From Porphyromonas uenonis 60-3 (GTDB lineage: Bacteria; Bacteroidota; Bacteroidia; Bacteroidales; Porphyromonadaceae), in NCBI RefSeq assembly GCF_000174775.1, contig NZ_ACLR01000182.1, forward strand, positions 62,001 through 126,000: 64,000 bases of DNA, written 5' to 3'. The notes beneath the pieces are model-generated. The model searched no databases. It saw only the letters and a program-made list of their open reading frames with translations, and had not been told where the DNA came from. This document shows positions 43,432 to 52,723 of this stretch, one piece after another (position 1 is the first letter of the stretch; every line of letters starts with the position of its first letter). Position numbers and translations under genes: made by a program.

Positions 43432-44283
43432 TTAGTGCATCGCTAGAGGCACCCCACAGAGCAGTAGGATGAGTACCAGTAGACCGACCACGATACGGTA
43501 GTAGCCGAAGAGCTTGAAGCCGTAGCGGGTCACATAGTTGATAAAGAACTTGATCGCTAGCAGAGCCACTACGAAAGCCACCACATTGCCCACGAGCAGT
43601 GCCATCCAGTTTTCCTGAAGCATCTGACTAGAGACGGGATCGGAGAGGAGCTTGTACCCCTTGAGCAGAGTGGCTCCGAGCATCGTCGGCACCGCTAGAA
43701 AGAAGGAGAACTCGGTCGCTGCACGTCTCGTGAGTCGTTGCTGTAGTCCCCCCACGATCGTTGCCATGGAGCGTGACACGCCTGGGATCATGGCGATGGT
43801 CTGAAAGCAACCTATGACGAAAGCGTTGCGGTACGACGGACGCTCTGCCGTCTGACTTTGAGCGGGCCAGATGCGATCGATGAAAAGCATGAAGATACCG
43901 CCTAGGAAGAGCGTCGTGGCGACCACATAGACATTGTCTAGGAGCTGGTCTATCTGCTTCTCCAGTAGTAGCCCGATGACCGCTGCGGGAATCAGCCCCA
44001 CGAGGAGCTTGATGTAAAAGGAGAAACGTCCGACCCATTGCCACCCCTGCGGTAGCTGCCGTGCGCCCTCCTCCACACGGAAGGTAAAGAAGCGCTTGTA
44101 GTACAGCACTACGACTGAGAGGATCGCCCCAAACTGGATCATCACCGTAAAAGCGCGTAGGAAAGGCGTGCTCTCCATACCAAGCGCCCCCTGCGTAAGG
44201 ATCATGTGCCCCGTAGAACTGACGGGGAGAAACTCCGTCAAGCCCTCTACGATGGCTAGAATAATGGATTCAAGTATCGTCAT
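43432..44283 (-). CDS. uppP: Undecaprenyl-diphosphate phosphatase
   Basis: Inner-membrane enzyme that recycles the lipid carrier of cell-wall synthesis; overproduction gives bacitracin resistance in other species. 283 residues, with about eight membrane segments. Signature motifs: [17 protein letters not shown] (about 13-29) and [15 protein letters not shown] (about 160). It lies in a run of minus-strand genes from ftsX to mnmE that seem to be cotranscribed. Confidence 0.95.
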   Translation of the reverse strand: MTILESIILAIVEGLTEFLPVSSTGHMILTQGALGMESTPFLRAFTVMIQFGAILSVVVLYYKRFFTFRVEEGARQLPQGWQWVGRFSFYIKLLVGLIPAAVIGLLLEKQIDQLLDNVYVVATTLFLGGIFMLFIDRIWPAQSQTAERPSYRNAFVIGCFQTIAMIPGVSRSMATIVGGLQQRLTRRAATEFSFFLAVPTMLGATLLKGYKLLSDPVSSQMLQENWMALLVGNVVAFVVALLAIKFFINYVTRYGFKLFGYYRIVVGLLVLILLLCGVPLAMH

Positions 44284-44307
44284 CTTAAGCGTTGCGGCAC
44301 AAGAGGT

Positions 44308-44568
44308 TTACTTGCTTTGTGGCTTAGCGTCGCTATCCTTGCCGTTGCTTTTGTTGGGATCCTTAGGCTTAGCCATGATCGCGTAGATGATCAGGAGGAA
44401 GCCGACCAACGTGACGATAGGTGCCACCACGATACGACGTGTGCTAAAGATCTCAGCCGTAAACTCTGTGCTGTCTGCGCTACCTCCGCCTGACATCAAG
44501 AGGAGCCCCAGTATGATGATCCCCACAGAGATCGCTAGGAGGATATAGTTCTTCTTGCCAAATACCAT
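44308..44568 (-). CDS. DUF3098 membrane protein
   Basis: Small membrane protein of 86 residues, two spans (about 8-26 and 48-66). The frame is open to 44625, but the ATG at 44568 (MVFGKKNYILLAIS) fits the family start. SVGIIILGLLLMSGG, then FSTRRIVVAPIVTLVGF and a charged Lys/Ser/Asp tail match DUF3098. It commonly follows ftsX in Bacteroidetes, as here (gap 31 nt). Function unknown. Confidence 0.82.
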   Translation of the reverse strand: MVFGKKNYILLAISVGIIILGLLLMSGGGSADSTEFTAEIFSTRRIVVAPIVTLVGFLLIIYAIMAKPKDPNKSNGKDSDAKPQSK

Positions 44569-44599
44569 AATTGATAAGTTGTAATGGATAAGATAATGA

Positions 44600-45493
44600 C
44601 TAAGCCATGACGATGCGTCCGCCATCCATGCGAATGTATCGGCTCGTCGAGATAGAAGCGGTGATCCACGAGAGCAGGATGCCGAGGCAGATGATCCCTC
44701 CGAGGATGATCGCCACCTCGCTGTAGCTGAGGTAGCTCTGGAGGAGTTGCGGATTGCGCTGCGTCATATAGCAGAGCAAGCCTATAATCATACAGGTCGC
44801 TAGCAAACCACCCCACAGCCCGTTGAAGATACTGTAAGTGGTAAAGGGCTTGCGGATCAAGCATGGCTTAGCGCCCAGCAGGGTCATAGAGCGGATCAGG
44901 AAGCGCCGGCTGTAGATCATAATGTGGGTCATACTATTGACCTGTATGATAGCGATGATCAGCAGGATCAGCGAGACGATCAGTAGGATCGTTGAGAGAT
45001 GCTGCATATTCTCATCGATCATCTGGAGCATATCTCCACGATAGCTCATCGTCTGCACGTTGCCCCACGATGCGAAGTCGCTCTCTATCTGAGCCATGCT
45101 ATCGGCTACAGCGTACTGCGACTTGAGATGCACCTCCAGCGAGGGCTGTAAGGGGTTAAAACCGAGGACCGCCACAGGATCTTCGCCAATCTCTTCCTCC
45201 AGCTGTCGTGCCGCCTCGTCAGGCGTTATGTAGGTCACGTCCTTGATATAGGGCGCTTGCTGCACTTGCTGCATCAGGTTGATGCTATCCTGAGCAGTCA
45301 TCTCTGGGTCTAGCAGGACGGTGAAGGTCATCTCCTCACGTACCGACTGCTCTAGGTGACACTTGCCCATCTCGAGGAGAGCTATAGATCCCAGCAGGAA
45401 GAGAGGCAGGGCGATACAAACGATCGCAATAATCCTAGACGAGGGGAGTAGCGATCGGCGCCGTGGACGAGAGGTGTGATGCGACATAGGCAA
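44600..45493 (-). CDS. ftsX: Cell division protein FtsX
   Basis: Membrane part of the FtsEX ABC-type complex, which controls cell-wall hydrolysis at the septum. 297 residues. One N-terminal span (about 20-40), a periplasmic domain (about 45-160) and three C-terminal spans match FtsX topology. Segments such as LLIVSLILLIIAIIQVNSMT and FLIRSMTLLGAKPCLI are family-like. No ftsE gene is in this window. Starts at MPM or MSHH are equally possible. Confidence 0.88.
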   Translation of the reverse strand: MPMSHHTSRPRRRSLLPSSRIIAIVCIALPLFLLGSIALLEMGKCHLEQSVREEMTFTVLLDPEMTAQDSINLMQQVQQAPYIKDVTYITPDEAARQLEEEIGEDPVAVLGFNPLQPSLEVHLKSQYAVADSMAQIESDFASWGNVQTMSYRGDMLQMIDENMQHLSTILLIVSLILLIIAIIQVNSMTHIMIYSRRFLIRSMTLLGAKPCLIRKPFTTYSIFNGLWGGLLATCMIIGLLCYMTQRNPQLLQSYLSYSEVAIILGGIICLGILLSWITASISTSRYIRMDGGRIVMA

Positions 45494-45617
45494 GCGTAAA
45501 TCTCAGCTGTAAAACGTACGAGCTGTGGTATATACAGATAAAACAAGTTAATCAGCGATGAGTCCCCTCCCTAGTCTATATTCAGAGACCATACAAAGGG
45601 CATCATACATCATTGTG

Positions 45618-45625
45618 CAAAGGTA
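45618..45625 (-). promoter_or_regulatory. -7 box of a candidate ftsX promoter
   Basis: TACCTTTG on the minus strand, 125 nt before the ftsX start; no TTTG at the right spacing. Confidence 0.35.
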
Positions 45626-45639
45626 CTCAAATATCCGAA

Positions 45640-45976
45640 GCGAAACTACAGGTCCGTACATTCCACCAGCAAAAAACGTCTGAGCAGAACGTATTCCCGC
45701 CAACACTTATAATAGTAACGCTAAAGTTGTATCGTCATATACTATATGATAGGTTGAGAGACAGAACGAAAAGCACAATGGGTACAAAGTTGCCCCGCAA
45801 ACTAGAGCAAAAGACTGGCAGGATTTGAGCTCTCAGCTGGGAGTCCCCAAGAGAGAAATAGCGAGCTTCGCTGATCGCTGGGCTCCCTAGGGCTAGACGC
45901 TCGGCGGAAGGACTGATCAAGAGTGTCTCTACGTCGTGATGCAAATGTCGTTTGTCGGGATGCTTTTGGCACCCCC
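45640..45976. other. Gene-free stretch beside element copy D
   Basis: Part of the 842-nt gap between ftsX and the histidine kinase. No frame here has protein-like composition or a recognisable motif. Nothing further is seen apart from copy D, which follows; the 180 nt after copy D are also empty. Confidence 0.5.
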
Positions 45977-46155
45977 CAGAGGAAATGTGAAATGCCTCGG
46001 TAGAGATTGTTTATCCTCCACGGAGATACGAAAAAAATCATCGGAACTTCGAAATCTTTCTTCCGAAGTTTCATTTCATTCTTCCGAAGTTTTATTTCCC
46101 GGTTCCGTGGAGAATTTTCGTTTCCTCGGTAGCTATTGGGAAATTCTTCCGTGGC
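45977..46155 (-). repeat. Dispersed intergenic element, copy D (inverted orientation)
   Basis: The only copy on the opposite strand. The core is 46039-46098. Read on the minus strand it has the same AACGAAAATTCTCCACGG left arm and a right arm with ATCTCCGTGGAGG and TCTACCGAGGCATTTC. It lies between ftsX and the histidine kinase gene. Confidence 0.85.
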
Positions 46156-46335
46156 GGCCTGAAACCACCCGTTCTGGATCGTCTCTTTCCCCAAGAGGTA
46201 TCACTGAGATAGTCGACCGATTATTGATATAACTAACTTGCTTTCAGTATAAAGCAACGAAGATTCCTCCCTCGTTTCCACGATTGGCCGTGTTTTGTTT
46301 CCACTTTTTTGCTGAGAGGGGGAACGGTGAGTGGG

Positions 46336-47505
46336 CTAGGGGAGCTGTTGTAGGGGGAGGGTAATACGGAAGGTGGTGCCGACTTGTAGCTCGGAGCGCT
46401 TGACGTAGATGCGCCCGCGGAAGTAGTGACGTATGATGCGACGTGCGAGCGACAAGCCGAGCCCCCAGCCTCGCTCCTTGGTCGTGAAGCCAGGCTTGAA
46501 GATCATCCGCTGCGTGGCGCGTGTCATACCACGGCCCGTGTCGGTGATCTCGAGGTAGGCGTTCTTGCCGTGAGCCTCCGTGGTGATGGTGATTGTGCCC
46601 TTGCCGTCCATCGCATCGACGCCGTTCTTGACGATATTCTCTACGACCCAGCTCATGAGGTCGGGCGTGATGAGACAGTAGAGCTCCTCAGCTGCTGGCT
46701 CGAAGAGGATCTCTACCTGTCTGGAGATGCGTCGCGAGAGGTATTGCACAGAGGTGGCGATCAGTCCGTTGAGCTCTATGGGCGAGAGCTCGGGGAGGCT
46801 GCCAACCTTTTGGAAGCGATGGGCGATTAGCTCGAGGCGATTGACATCTTGGCCGATGCTCTCGATGATTTCGGGGGGTAGGTCGTAGCTCTTGAGCAGT
46901 TCGGTCCATGCCATGAGCGAAGAGATAGGCGTGCCGAGCTGGTGGGCGGTCTCCTTGCTGAGCCCGACCCATATGCGGTCTTGCTCCCAGTGCAGTAGAC
47001 TGCGAATGGTGAGGACGAGGATGATGATGTAGAGAATGAAAATGCCCGTCTGCAGATAGGGGAAACGTAGCAACCGCTTCAGATTACTGCTGTCGCTGTA
47101 GTAAAGGTATTGGCGCCCAGCGGTGCCTAGGTCTATCTCAATGGGTGCATAGCCAGAGCGAAAAGCCGTGAGCCTCCTCGCCAAGTAGGTTGAGTCACGA
47201 GCGACCGCTTCGGGGTCAATGTTTTTGTATCCCAAGATGTTGCCGAGGCTGTCTGTGAGGATGAGTGGTATGGTGGTGTTTGACTCTAGGATTTGGAGAG
47301 CTAAGGCATTGAGCTGCTCGTCGCTTTGGCTGGCAATGCACTCAGTCGCCTCCGCCCAGGTTTGCATCTTGAGCCGCTCCTCGTCGGCCATACGTCTCAC
47401 GAGAGGCTCCGAGAGGATGAGCGGTAGGAGTGCCACGACGAGCGCCAGCACGACAAGTAGTATATTGGTAGGCAGGGAGCCGAGTAATCTCCTGGGGGAT
47501 GACAT
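46336..47505 (-). CDS. Sensor histidine kinase
   Basis: Membrane sensor kinase of 389 residues. Two spans (about 12-32 and 148-168) enclose a periplasmic sensor region of about 115 residues. No HAMP domain is evident. The H box is KETAHQLGTPISSLMAW (His about residue 187), followed by an N box (VVENIVKNGVDAM), a G1 box (ITDTGRGMT) and a G2 box (GWGLGLSLARRI). No response-regulator gene is adjacent, so the partner is elsewhere. The ATP-binding domain is complete. Confidence 0.9.
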   Translation of the reverse strand: MSSPRRLLGSLPTNILLVVLALVVALLPLILSEPLVRRMADEERLKMQTWAEATECIASQSDEQLNALALQILESNTTIPLILTDSLGNILGYKNIDPEAVARDSTYLARRLTAFRSGYAPIEIDLGTAGRQYLYYSDSSNLKRLLRFPYLQTGIFILYIIILVLTIRSLLHWEQDRIWVGLSKETAHQLGTPISSLMAWTELLKSYDLPPEIIESIGQDVNRLELIAHRFQKVGSLPELSPIELNGLIATSVQYLSRRISRQVEILFEPAAEELYCLITPDLMSWVVENIVKNGVDAMDGKGTITITTEAHGKNAYLEITDTGRGMTRATQRMIFKPGFTTKERGWGLGLSLARRIIRHYFRGRIYVKRSELQVGTTFRITLPLQQLP

Positions 47506-47565
47506 GTGGGTGAGAATTAGAGTGGCGTGCGCTTGACCCCAAAGGGTACTTTCGGCGCAAAGCTG

Positions 47566-47573
47566 TATCTTTG
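47566..47573 (+). promoter_or_regulatory. -7 box of a candidate tetR-fabG promoter
   Basis: TATCTTTG 40 nt before the TetR ATG at 47613. No well-spaced -33 box. Confidence 0.4.
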
Positions 47574-47612
47574 TAACGGTTATCTCACGCTTTTATTATC
47601 GTCCACACACTT

Positions 47613-48230
47613 ATGACCTCTACACAACATATGCGCCAGCGCATCGTCCAAATGGCTCACACGCTCTTTGTGCAGCAAGGAGTCGAGGAGACGACCATGG
47701 TCGCTATTGCTGAGGCTGTGGGGTGCAGTCGGCGCACGGTCTACACCTATTATAAGGACAAGCAGGCGCTACTCATGGCGGTCATAGAGCGGGAGATCAG
47801 TCTGATGAGTCAGTCGCTGAGCGAAGTGCTGGCTCGTCCAGGTGATGCGATTACTAAGCTAATGGTTCTGCTGGACAACCATTTGCAGCTGATTCAGAAG
47901 ACGGTGCAGAGACAAGGCGAGCGCAATGCAAGCTTCTTTAGCGACACTTTCAACGTTGAGCGCCTTCGCCTCAAGTATGACCAGAGCGAGTACGACATGC
48001 TCAAGCGGATCCTGCAGGAGGGGCACGATCGTGGAGAGTTGCTAGTCCCTGATATCAACTCGACAGCCTACCTGCTCCTCAAGAGCTTCAAAAGTCTGGA
48101 GGCGCCTTACATCAATCGCTACCACCATGAGTACGGCAAGGAGGACTACCTCCGCATCATCGCTGCGATGAAGCAGTTACTCAGGCAGGGACTAACCAAT
48201 CATACAAATACAAAACCTATAACTCAATAG
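47613..48230 (+). CDS. TetR/AcrR family regulator
   Basis: Regulator of 205 residues. The HTH is in TTMVAIAEAVGCSRRTVYTY, followed by YKDKQALLMAVIERE (about 28-62). The C-terminal half is helical and has no specific ligand motif. It starts divergently from the histidine kinase gene and is followed after 5 nt by a FabG-type reductase, so it may regulate fatty-acid genes in the manner of FabR/FadR-type TetR proteins (inference from position only). Confidence 0.88.
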   Translation: MTSTQHMRQRIVQMAHTLFVQQGVEETTMVAIAEAVGCSRRTVYTYYKDKQALLMAVIEREISLMSQSLSEVLARPGDAITKLMVLLDNHLQLIQKTVQRQGERNASFFSDTFNVERLRLKYDQSEYDMLKRILQEGHDRGELLVPDINSTAYLLLKSFKSLEAPYINRYHHEYGKEDYLRIIAAMKQLLRQGLTNHTNTKPITQ

Positions 48231-48235
48231 AATCT

Positions 48236-48985
48236 ATGAAACTACTTCAGGACAAAGTGGCTCTGATCACCGGAGCAGCACGTGGTATCGGCAAGGCGAT
48301 CGCCACGAAGTATGCAGAGGCTGGATGCCATGTAGCTATCAGTGACCTCAAGGTTGCTGACGAAGCAAAGGATTACTACGCTCAGCTAGCCAAGGAGTGC
48401 GGTGTCACGATACGCACCTACGAGAGCAATGCTGCAGACTTTGAGGCAGCGCATCAGCTCGTTGATCAGATCGTCGCTGACTTTGGCAAGCTGGACGTCC
48501 TAGTCAATAATGCGGGCATCACCCGTGACGGTCTGCTCCTGCGTATGAGCGAGCAGCAGTGGGATGCGGTGATCAATGTCAACTTAAAGTCCGCCTTCAA
48601 TATGATCCATGCCGCAGCTCCCGTCATGATGAAGCAGCGTCAGGGTAGCATCATCAATATGGCGAGCGTCGTCGGTGTATCGGGCAATGCGGGTCAGGTG
48701 AACTACTCCGCCTCTAAGGCTGGTATGATCGCACTGGCTAAGAGCGTTGCCAAGGAACTCGGCTCACGTGGTATCCGTGCCAACAGCATCGCTCCAGGCT
48801 TCATCGAGAGCGATATGACGGCCGTCCTCAGCGAGGAGGTGCGCAAGGAGTGGGCTAAGCAGATTCCGCTACGTCGTGGTGGCAAGCCTGAGGATGTGGC
48901 CAATGTGGCTCTTTTCCTCGCGAGCGACCTCTCCTCCTACATGACAGGACAGGTGCTCTCCTGCTGTGGTGGTATGAATATGTAA
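48236..48985 (+). CDS. fabG: 3-oxoacyl-[ACP] reductase
   Basis: NADPH-dependent short-chain dehydrogenase of 249 residues that reduces 3-oxoacyl-ACP in fatty-acid elongation. Motifs: ITGAARGIGKAIA (cofactor glycines), LVNNAGITRDGLLLRM, catalytic Ser in NMASVVGVSG and YSASKAG (Tyr and Lys). IAPGFIESDMT and the end YMTGQVLSCCGGMNM match FabG. It lies between a TetR regulator and an rluA-family gene. Confidence 0.92.
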   Translation: MKLLQDKVALITGAARGIGKAIATKYAEAGCHVAISDLKVADEAKDYYAQLAKECGVTIRTYESNAADFEAAHQLVDQIVADFGKLDVLVNNAGITRDGLLLRMSEQQWDAVINVNLKSAFNMIHAAAPVMMKQRQGSIINMASVVGVSGNAGQVNYSASKAGMIALAKSVAKELGSRGIRANSIAPGFIESDMTAVLSEEVRKEWAKQIPLRRGGKPEDVANVALFLASDLSSYMTGQVLSCCGGMNM

Positions 48986-49004
48986 AGCCTTAGTAAGCAG
49001 ACCG

Positions 49005-49691
49005 ATGCCTGACCTACAGATCCTCTACGAGGACAATCATCTCCTCATTGTCAATAAGCCGGCGGGGATGCTCGTACAGGGTGATAGCACGGGCGATACG
49101 CCGCTCTCGGAGCTTGTCGAGCGCTATCTCATTGATAAGTACGACAAGCCTGGGCGGGCGTTCGTTGGGGTCACGCATCGTATCGATAGACCGACGTCGG
49201 GGGCCGTGCTTTTTGCCAAGACTTCGAAGGCTCTGGCACGGCTCAACGCTATGTTTCAGCGACGAGAGATCCACAAAGTCTACCACGCTGTGGTCTGTGG
49301 CGCCTTTCCCCAGAAAGCGGGCGAGGCGAAGAATCTGCTCTATCGTAATCGCAAGCAAAACAAGAGCTACGTCGTGACGGAGCCTCACGCTGAGGCTAAG
49401 CGCGCCTGGCTTACCTATGAGCGCCTCTCCGTGGGCGACCGCTACAGTCTGCTGGCCGTGACGCTACATACGGGACGGCATCATCAGATACGTACGCAGC
49501 TGAGCCACATGGGCTACCCGATCAAGGGAGACCTCAAGTATGGCGCTCCACGGAGCAACAAAGACGGCGGGATCTCGCTCCATGCACGTATCTTAAGCTT
49601 CGAGCACCCCGTCACGCATGAGCACGTCGAGGTCGTCGCGCCGTACCCTGAGGACGACGCTATCTGGTCTTTGCTAAGCCATACGAAGTAA
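49005..49691 (+). CDS. RluA family pseudouridine synthase
   Basis: RNA pseudouridine synthase of 228 residues without an S4 domain. Motifs: LYEDNHLLIVNKPAGMLVQG, THRIDRPTSGAVLFAKTSKA (catalytic Asp in HRID), LHTGRHHQIRTQLSHMGYPI and GDLKYGAP. The target position (23S rRNA or tRNA) cannot be fixed from sequence. A strong terminator follows after 20 nt. Confidence 0.92.
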   Translation: MPDLQILYEDNHLLIVNKPAGMLVQGDSTGDTPLSELVERYLIDKYDKPGRAFVGVTHRIDRPTSGAVLFAKTSKALARLNAMFQRREIHKVYHAVVCGAFPQKAGEAKNLLYRNRKQNKSYVVTEPHAEAKRAWLTYERLSVGDRYSLLAVTLHTGRHHQIRTQLSHMGYPIKGDLKYGAPRSNKDGGISLHARILSFEHPVTHEHVEVVAPYPEDDAIWSLLSHTK

Positions 49692-49710
49692 CCTAGCAAG
49701 CCTACGAAAC

Positions 49711-49747
49711 AAAAGGAGAGCTTCACCTAGTGTGAGGCTCTCCTTTT
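49711..49747 (+). terminator. Terminator after the tetR-fabG-rluA unit
   Basis: AAAAGGAGAGC pairs with GCTCTCCTTTT around a short loop; the T-rich right arm follows. Confidence 0.85.
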
Positions 49748-49778
49748 GCATTTGTGGGTGGAATGTTCGCTTCTGTCC

Positions 49779-49809
49779 CTCCGCTGATTTCAATCCCTCC
49801 TGAGGAAGA
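49779..49809 (+). repeat. Truncated head of the dispersed element (copy G)
   Basis: CTCCGCTGATTTCAAT, then CCCTCCTGAGGAAGA, closely matches the first 30 nt of copies B and E. It then stops and integrase sequence begins. This is the left edge of the mobile island; copy E, in the same orientation, lies at its right edge. Confidence 0.65.
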
Positions 49810-50245
49810 GACGAACAGCGAGGGAAAGCGGTATATTCGCAAGGCAAGGCAGAAAACGGAGGTGGAGGGTTTGATCCCCCTGCATCCAATAGCGGAGCAG
49901 ATACTCGCCCTTTACACGAAGGCGAAGAGCAGAGGAGACTACAAGATATTTCCCGATACAATGAGCGACTGGAAGCTACTCAGTCGTCTCAAAGCCGTAG
50001 GGTTGGCATGTGGCATCCGTACTCCGTTGACTTGGCACTGTGCAAGATACACGTTCGGCACGCTAACGCTAGAGGCTGGTGTGCCTATCGAGAGTATCGC
50101 TAAGATGATGGGGCATTCGTCTATTGCCAGCACGCAAATCTATGCCCAAGTCACCGACCAGAAGATTGCAAGGGATATGGACAGATTGACAAAAAACAGC
50201 TGTCAAAGACTTCCTCTTTCTCACAAGAAAGATAGACATAGATAA
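49808..50245 (+). pseudogene. Tyrosine recombinase, C-terminal fragment
   Basis: The last 145 residues or so of a phage-type integrase. RQKTEVEGLIPLHPIAEQIL is a family segment before the active site. HCARYTFGTLTLEAG carries H-x-x-R, MGHSSIASTQIY has the second His and the Tyr nucleophile. The N-terminal DNA-binding part and the first catalytic Arg are missing, and the upstream part of the open frame (from 49754) is translated repeat DNA. Closest in style to Bacteroides conjugative-transposon integrases. Confidence 0.8.
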
Positions 50246-50248
50246 TAA

Positions 50249-50288
50249 TATAGTCAATGATCCTTTTTGTAAAGGACCATTGACTATA
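50249..50288. terminator. Hairpin between the integrase fragment and the DUF1266 gene
   Basis: TATAGTCAATG (50249-50259) pairs with CATTGACTATA (50278-50288), with inner TCCTTT/AAAGGA. Symmetric, between converging genes. Confidence 0.65.
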
Positions 50289-50336
50289 CCATCATTGGGA
50301 GACCTTTGCACAGAGGTCTCGGTCAGCTTTGAAAAG

Positions 50337-51044
50337 TTATTTAAAGCTGTATTTGGAATACACATCCGTGTCAGACTCTCTATGATATAGAGCCTTACAA
50401 TCGTCTATGATATCCTCTGTACCAAATCCGTGAATGGCTCGGCCCATTAAGAACGAGACCGTATAGTCGTTCCAGTCTTTGCCTAATGACGATGCTTTCA
50501 CCGCTCCTTCATTGAGGTACTTCCACATTTCCGCTTCACTGATGTATTGCAACCAATAACACCATTTTGCCAAGCTCACCAGTCGGCATACGTCCCAAGC
50601 ATACGTGGAGGTTGTGGTCCGGACTTGAGCCAAATCCGTTTTTAGCCCGTCTGCTATCAAAGTCTGCAGCTCAATAAGTTCCTCGGAAGAACCTCCTTGA
50701 GCAAGGACTTCGTCCAATTCCGTACTCTGCTCTAAATTAAGCAGAGCGTTTAGCGTCTCTAGAGCATCTTCCCGACCATTAATGCTCCATTGTTTTTGAA
50801 GCCCGGTCTTGTATACATTCATATTATCATCGGTGATAATACTAAGGATGTCCTCATTGCGATAACAAGACAAGATGGCTCCAAATACCAGTAACCTTTT
50901 CTTTTCCTCGGTGAGCGGTGTTTGAGGATGAGAAGCCAAAAAGGCTTTCAGGTTTTTCTTAGCAAAGATCCGAGACACGATTTCAAACACGATAAAAGCA
51001 ATAATCAAGACAGCGACTATTGCCACGATGATTTTCCAGATCAT
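50337..51044 (-). CDS. DUF1266 membrane-anchored protein
   Basis: Protein of 235 residues with one N-terminal span (about 4-24). The rest matches DUF1266: LLVFGAILSCYRNED, WSINGREDALETLNALL, AWDVCRLVSLAKWCYWLQYI and WNDYTVSFLMGRAIHGFG. The family occurs in many bacteria with unknown role. Last gene of the island's four-gene minus-strand unit, 47 nt after the DUF3137 gene. Confidence 0.8.
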   Translation of the reverse strand: MIWKIIVAIVAVLIIAFIVFEIVSRIFAKKNLKAFLASHPQTPLTEEKKRLLVFGAILSCYRNEDILSIITDDNMNVYKTGLQKQWSINGREDALETLNALLNLEQSTELDEVLAQGGSSEELIELQTLIADGLKTDLAQVRTTTSTYAWDVCRLVSLAKWCYWLQYISEAEMWKYLNEGAVKASSLGKDWNDYTVSFLMGRAIHGFGTEDIIDDCKALYHRESDTDVYSKYSFK

Positions 51045-51091
51045 ACAAGTATTATTTTGAAGTTAAACATAAGTCTATTATATCATATTTC

Positions 51092-52138
51092 CTACTTATC
51101 CACATGCTTCCCCATCATTTCTTCTACAGAAAGACAGAACCCGATCTCTTGGTAGATTTCAAGCAATAGGTCTTCGTTTAAAGATGTTTTCCCGCTAAGG
51201 CGAAGAAATCCTTTTGGCATATTGGAGGCATAATAAAATGTATCTCCGCTAAAGGAGAGCATCAAGTCATGAGTAAAGGAACAACGAAGAGCGGTAAGTT
51301 TCTTCATCATTGCCGGGGTCAAAATCATACGGGCTTCTACCTCGTCATCGGCATATACGGTAAAGAGACGTTCAAACTCGGGGTCTTCCAAATAAACAAA
51401 CTTTGCTTTATGTCTCTCCCTCAGTTTTTGTATCGTCAGAGCGAAGTAGCCCAACTTATCCTCCAAATGGTCGGGAAGCAGCATAACAAATCCCCTGCAA
51501 GTTCTTGGAAGACGGCAGTAACCAAACATTCCCCTAAAGCTGAACATCGTGCTCTCTACTTGTGCGCCCCGCATCGGACTGAAAATCGCCCGACAGAGGA
51601 GCCTAAAGGATCTCCATGGTTTAGTATTCTGTTCATTTGTTGCGGTTACTCCTATATCGGCTATTGTCAATGCTTGATGCTGATTTGGGAAACTCAATGC
51701 ACCGTAACTTGCCACTTGCAGAGTACCCTCCGACCTATTTGGGGTTCCGAATAGTCTGCTTGCCCGAATATCGGATACCTTTACTTCTTTTGTCGGAGAA
51801 TAATTTGCATCCGGAAATAGCTGGTTGATAATTTGCCCCATTACTTTTTCCTCTTTCTGCTTCAGTACATTTAGGCATAAAGAGAACAGCGTATTGAGGA
51901 CCACAAAGGCGACAAAGAATATGACGACATACGTTGCCGTTATTTGTGAGGTTTCATAATTGCCCGCATCGACGATATTCCTTCCGAATATAGTGAATGC
52001 AAGCCAAAGCAGAGCCAAAGGGTAAACGGAATAAATGAGAAGCCTAACAATCTTACGCCACATAGCTATGTGGGTTAGTTGCCCTCTCATTTGTTGAGCG
52101 ACAATCTTGAAGTCAATCAAGTGGTCTTCTTTCATCAA
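51092..52138 (-). CDS. DUF3137 membrane protein
   Basis: Protein of 348 residues with two spans near the N-terminus (about 28-48 and 65-88). The C-terminal half matches DUF3137: FSFRGMFGYCRLPRTCRG, VMLLPDHLEDKLG and LEDPEFERLFTVYADDEVEA, then RMILTPAMMKKLTAL. Members are often paired with LemA proteins, as here: the start directly follows the LemA stop codon without a gap. Role unknown; a shared job at the membrane is inferred from pairing. Confidence 0.82.
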   Translation of the reverse strand: MMKEDHLIDFKIVAQQMRGQLTHIAMWRKIVRLLIYSVYPLALLWLAFTIFGRNIVDAGNYETSQITATYVVIFFVAFVVLNTLFSLCLNVLKQKEEKVMGQIINQLFPDANYSPTKEVKVSDIRASRLFGTPNRSEGTLQVASYGALSFPNQHQALTIADIGVTATNEQNTKPWRSFRLLCRAIFSPMRGAQVESTMFSFRGMFGYCRLPRTCRGFVMLLPDHLEDKLGYFALTIQKLRERHKAKFVYLEDPEFERLFTVYADDEVEARMILTPAMMKKLTALRCSFTHDLMLSFSGDTFYYASNMPKGFLRLSGKTSLNEDLLLEIYQEIGFCLSVEEMMGKHVDK

Positions 52139-52708
52139 TTATCCGAAAATCTCCTTGATATGAATGTCGCCCAACTCACTTTCAGGAATTCGTATCAATG
52201 CTTCTTTCCCAAGATGTTTTCTTGAAGCGATGTATGAAGACGGGAACATTTCTACGGCATTGTTGTAATCCGTTACGGTTGCGTTATAAGTTCGGCGTAT
52301 AGCCTGCAATTCGTTCTCCATATCCGTTATCTGATATTGGAGATAGACAAACTGCTCATTGGCTTTGAGATCCGGATTACTCTCAACAACGGCCTTAACT
52401 TGTTTGAGAAGAGTGGAGATTTCTGTCCCGTCCTTGATTTGTTCTGCTTCGGGGGCTCCGTCTGCTCGAGACCTTAGTTCGGCTATGCGGGTAAGGATTT
52501 CATTTTCGTGTCCCATATACGCTTTAAGAGATGCCACCAAATTGGGTATAAGGTCATTTCTCTGCTTGAGTGCCACACAAATGCCACTCCGGCATTGTTC
52601 CACCCTGTTTTTCTTGGCAATGAGATTATTAGAGGTGATTATACCCCAAATCAGTATAAGCACAGCTATTGCGATCAGGACACTCCCGGCAATTATTGAT
52701 GCAGTCAT
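52139..52708 (-). CDS. LemA family protein
   Basis: Protein of 189 residues with a single N-terminal membrane segment (about 3-25) and a helical rest, the LemA layout. Segments: NLIAKKNRVEQCRSGICVAL, QRNDLIPNLVASLKAYMGHE, RRTYNATVTDYNNAVEMFPS (conserved YN...VEMFPS). The role of LemA proteins is unclear. It is coupled to the DUF3137 gene and 15 nt after the MORN-type gene. Confidence 0.88.
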   Translation of the reverse strand: MTASIIAGSVLIAIAVLILIWGIITSNNLIAKKNRVEQCRSGICVALKQRNDLIPNLVASLKAYMGHENEILTRIAELRSRADGAPEAEQIKDGTEISTLLKQVKAVVESNPDLKANEQFVYLQYQITDMENELQAIRRTYNATVTDYNNAVEMFPSSYIASRKHLGKEALIRIPESELGDIHIKEIFG

Positions 52709-52723
52709 ACAAATTCGCTTGTC

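Noticed and set aside
49754-49807. First part of the integrase frame as true N-terminus
   Set aside because: This stretch is mostly the translated head of the dispersed element (49779-49809) and has no integrase features.
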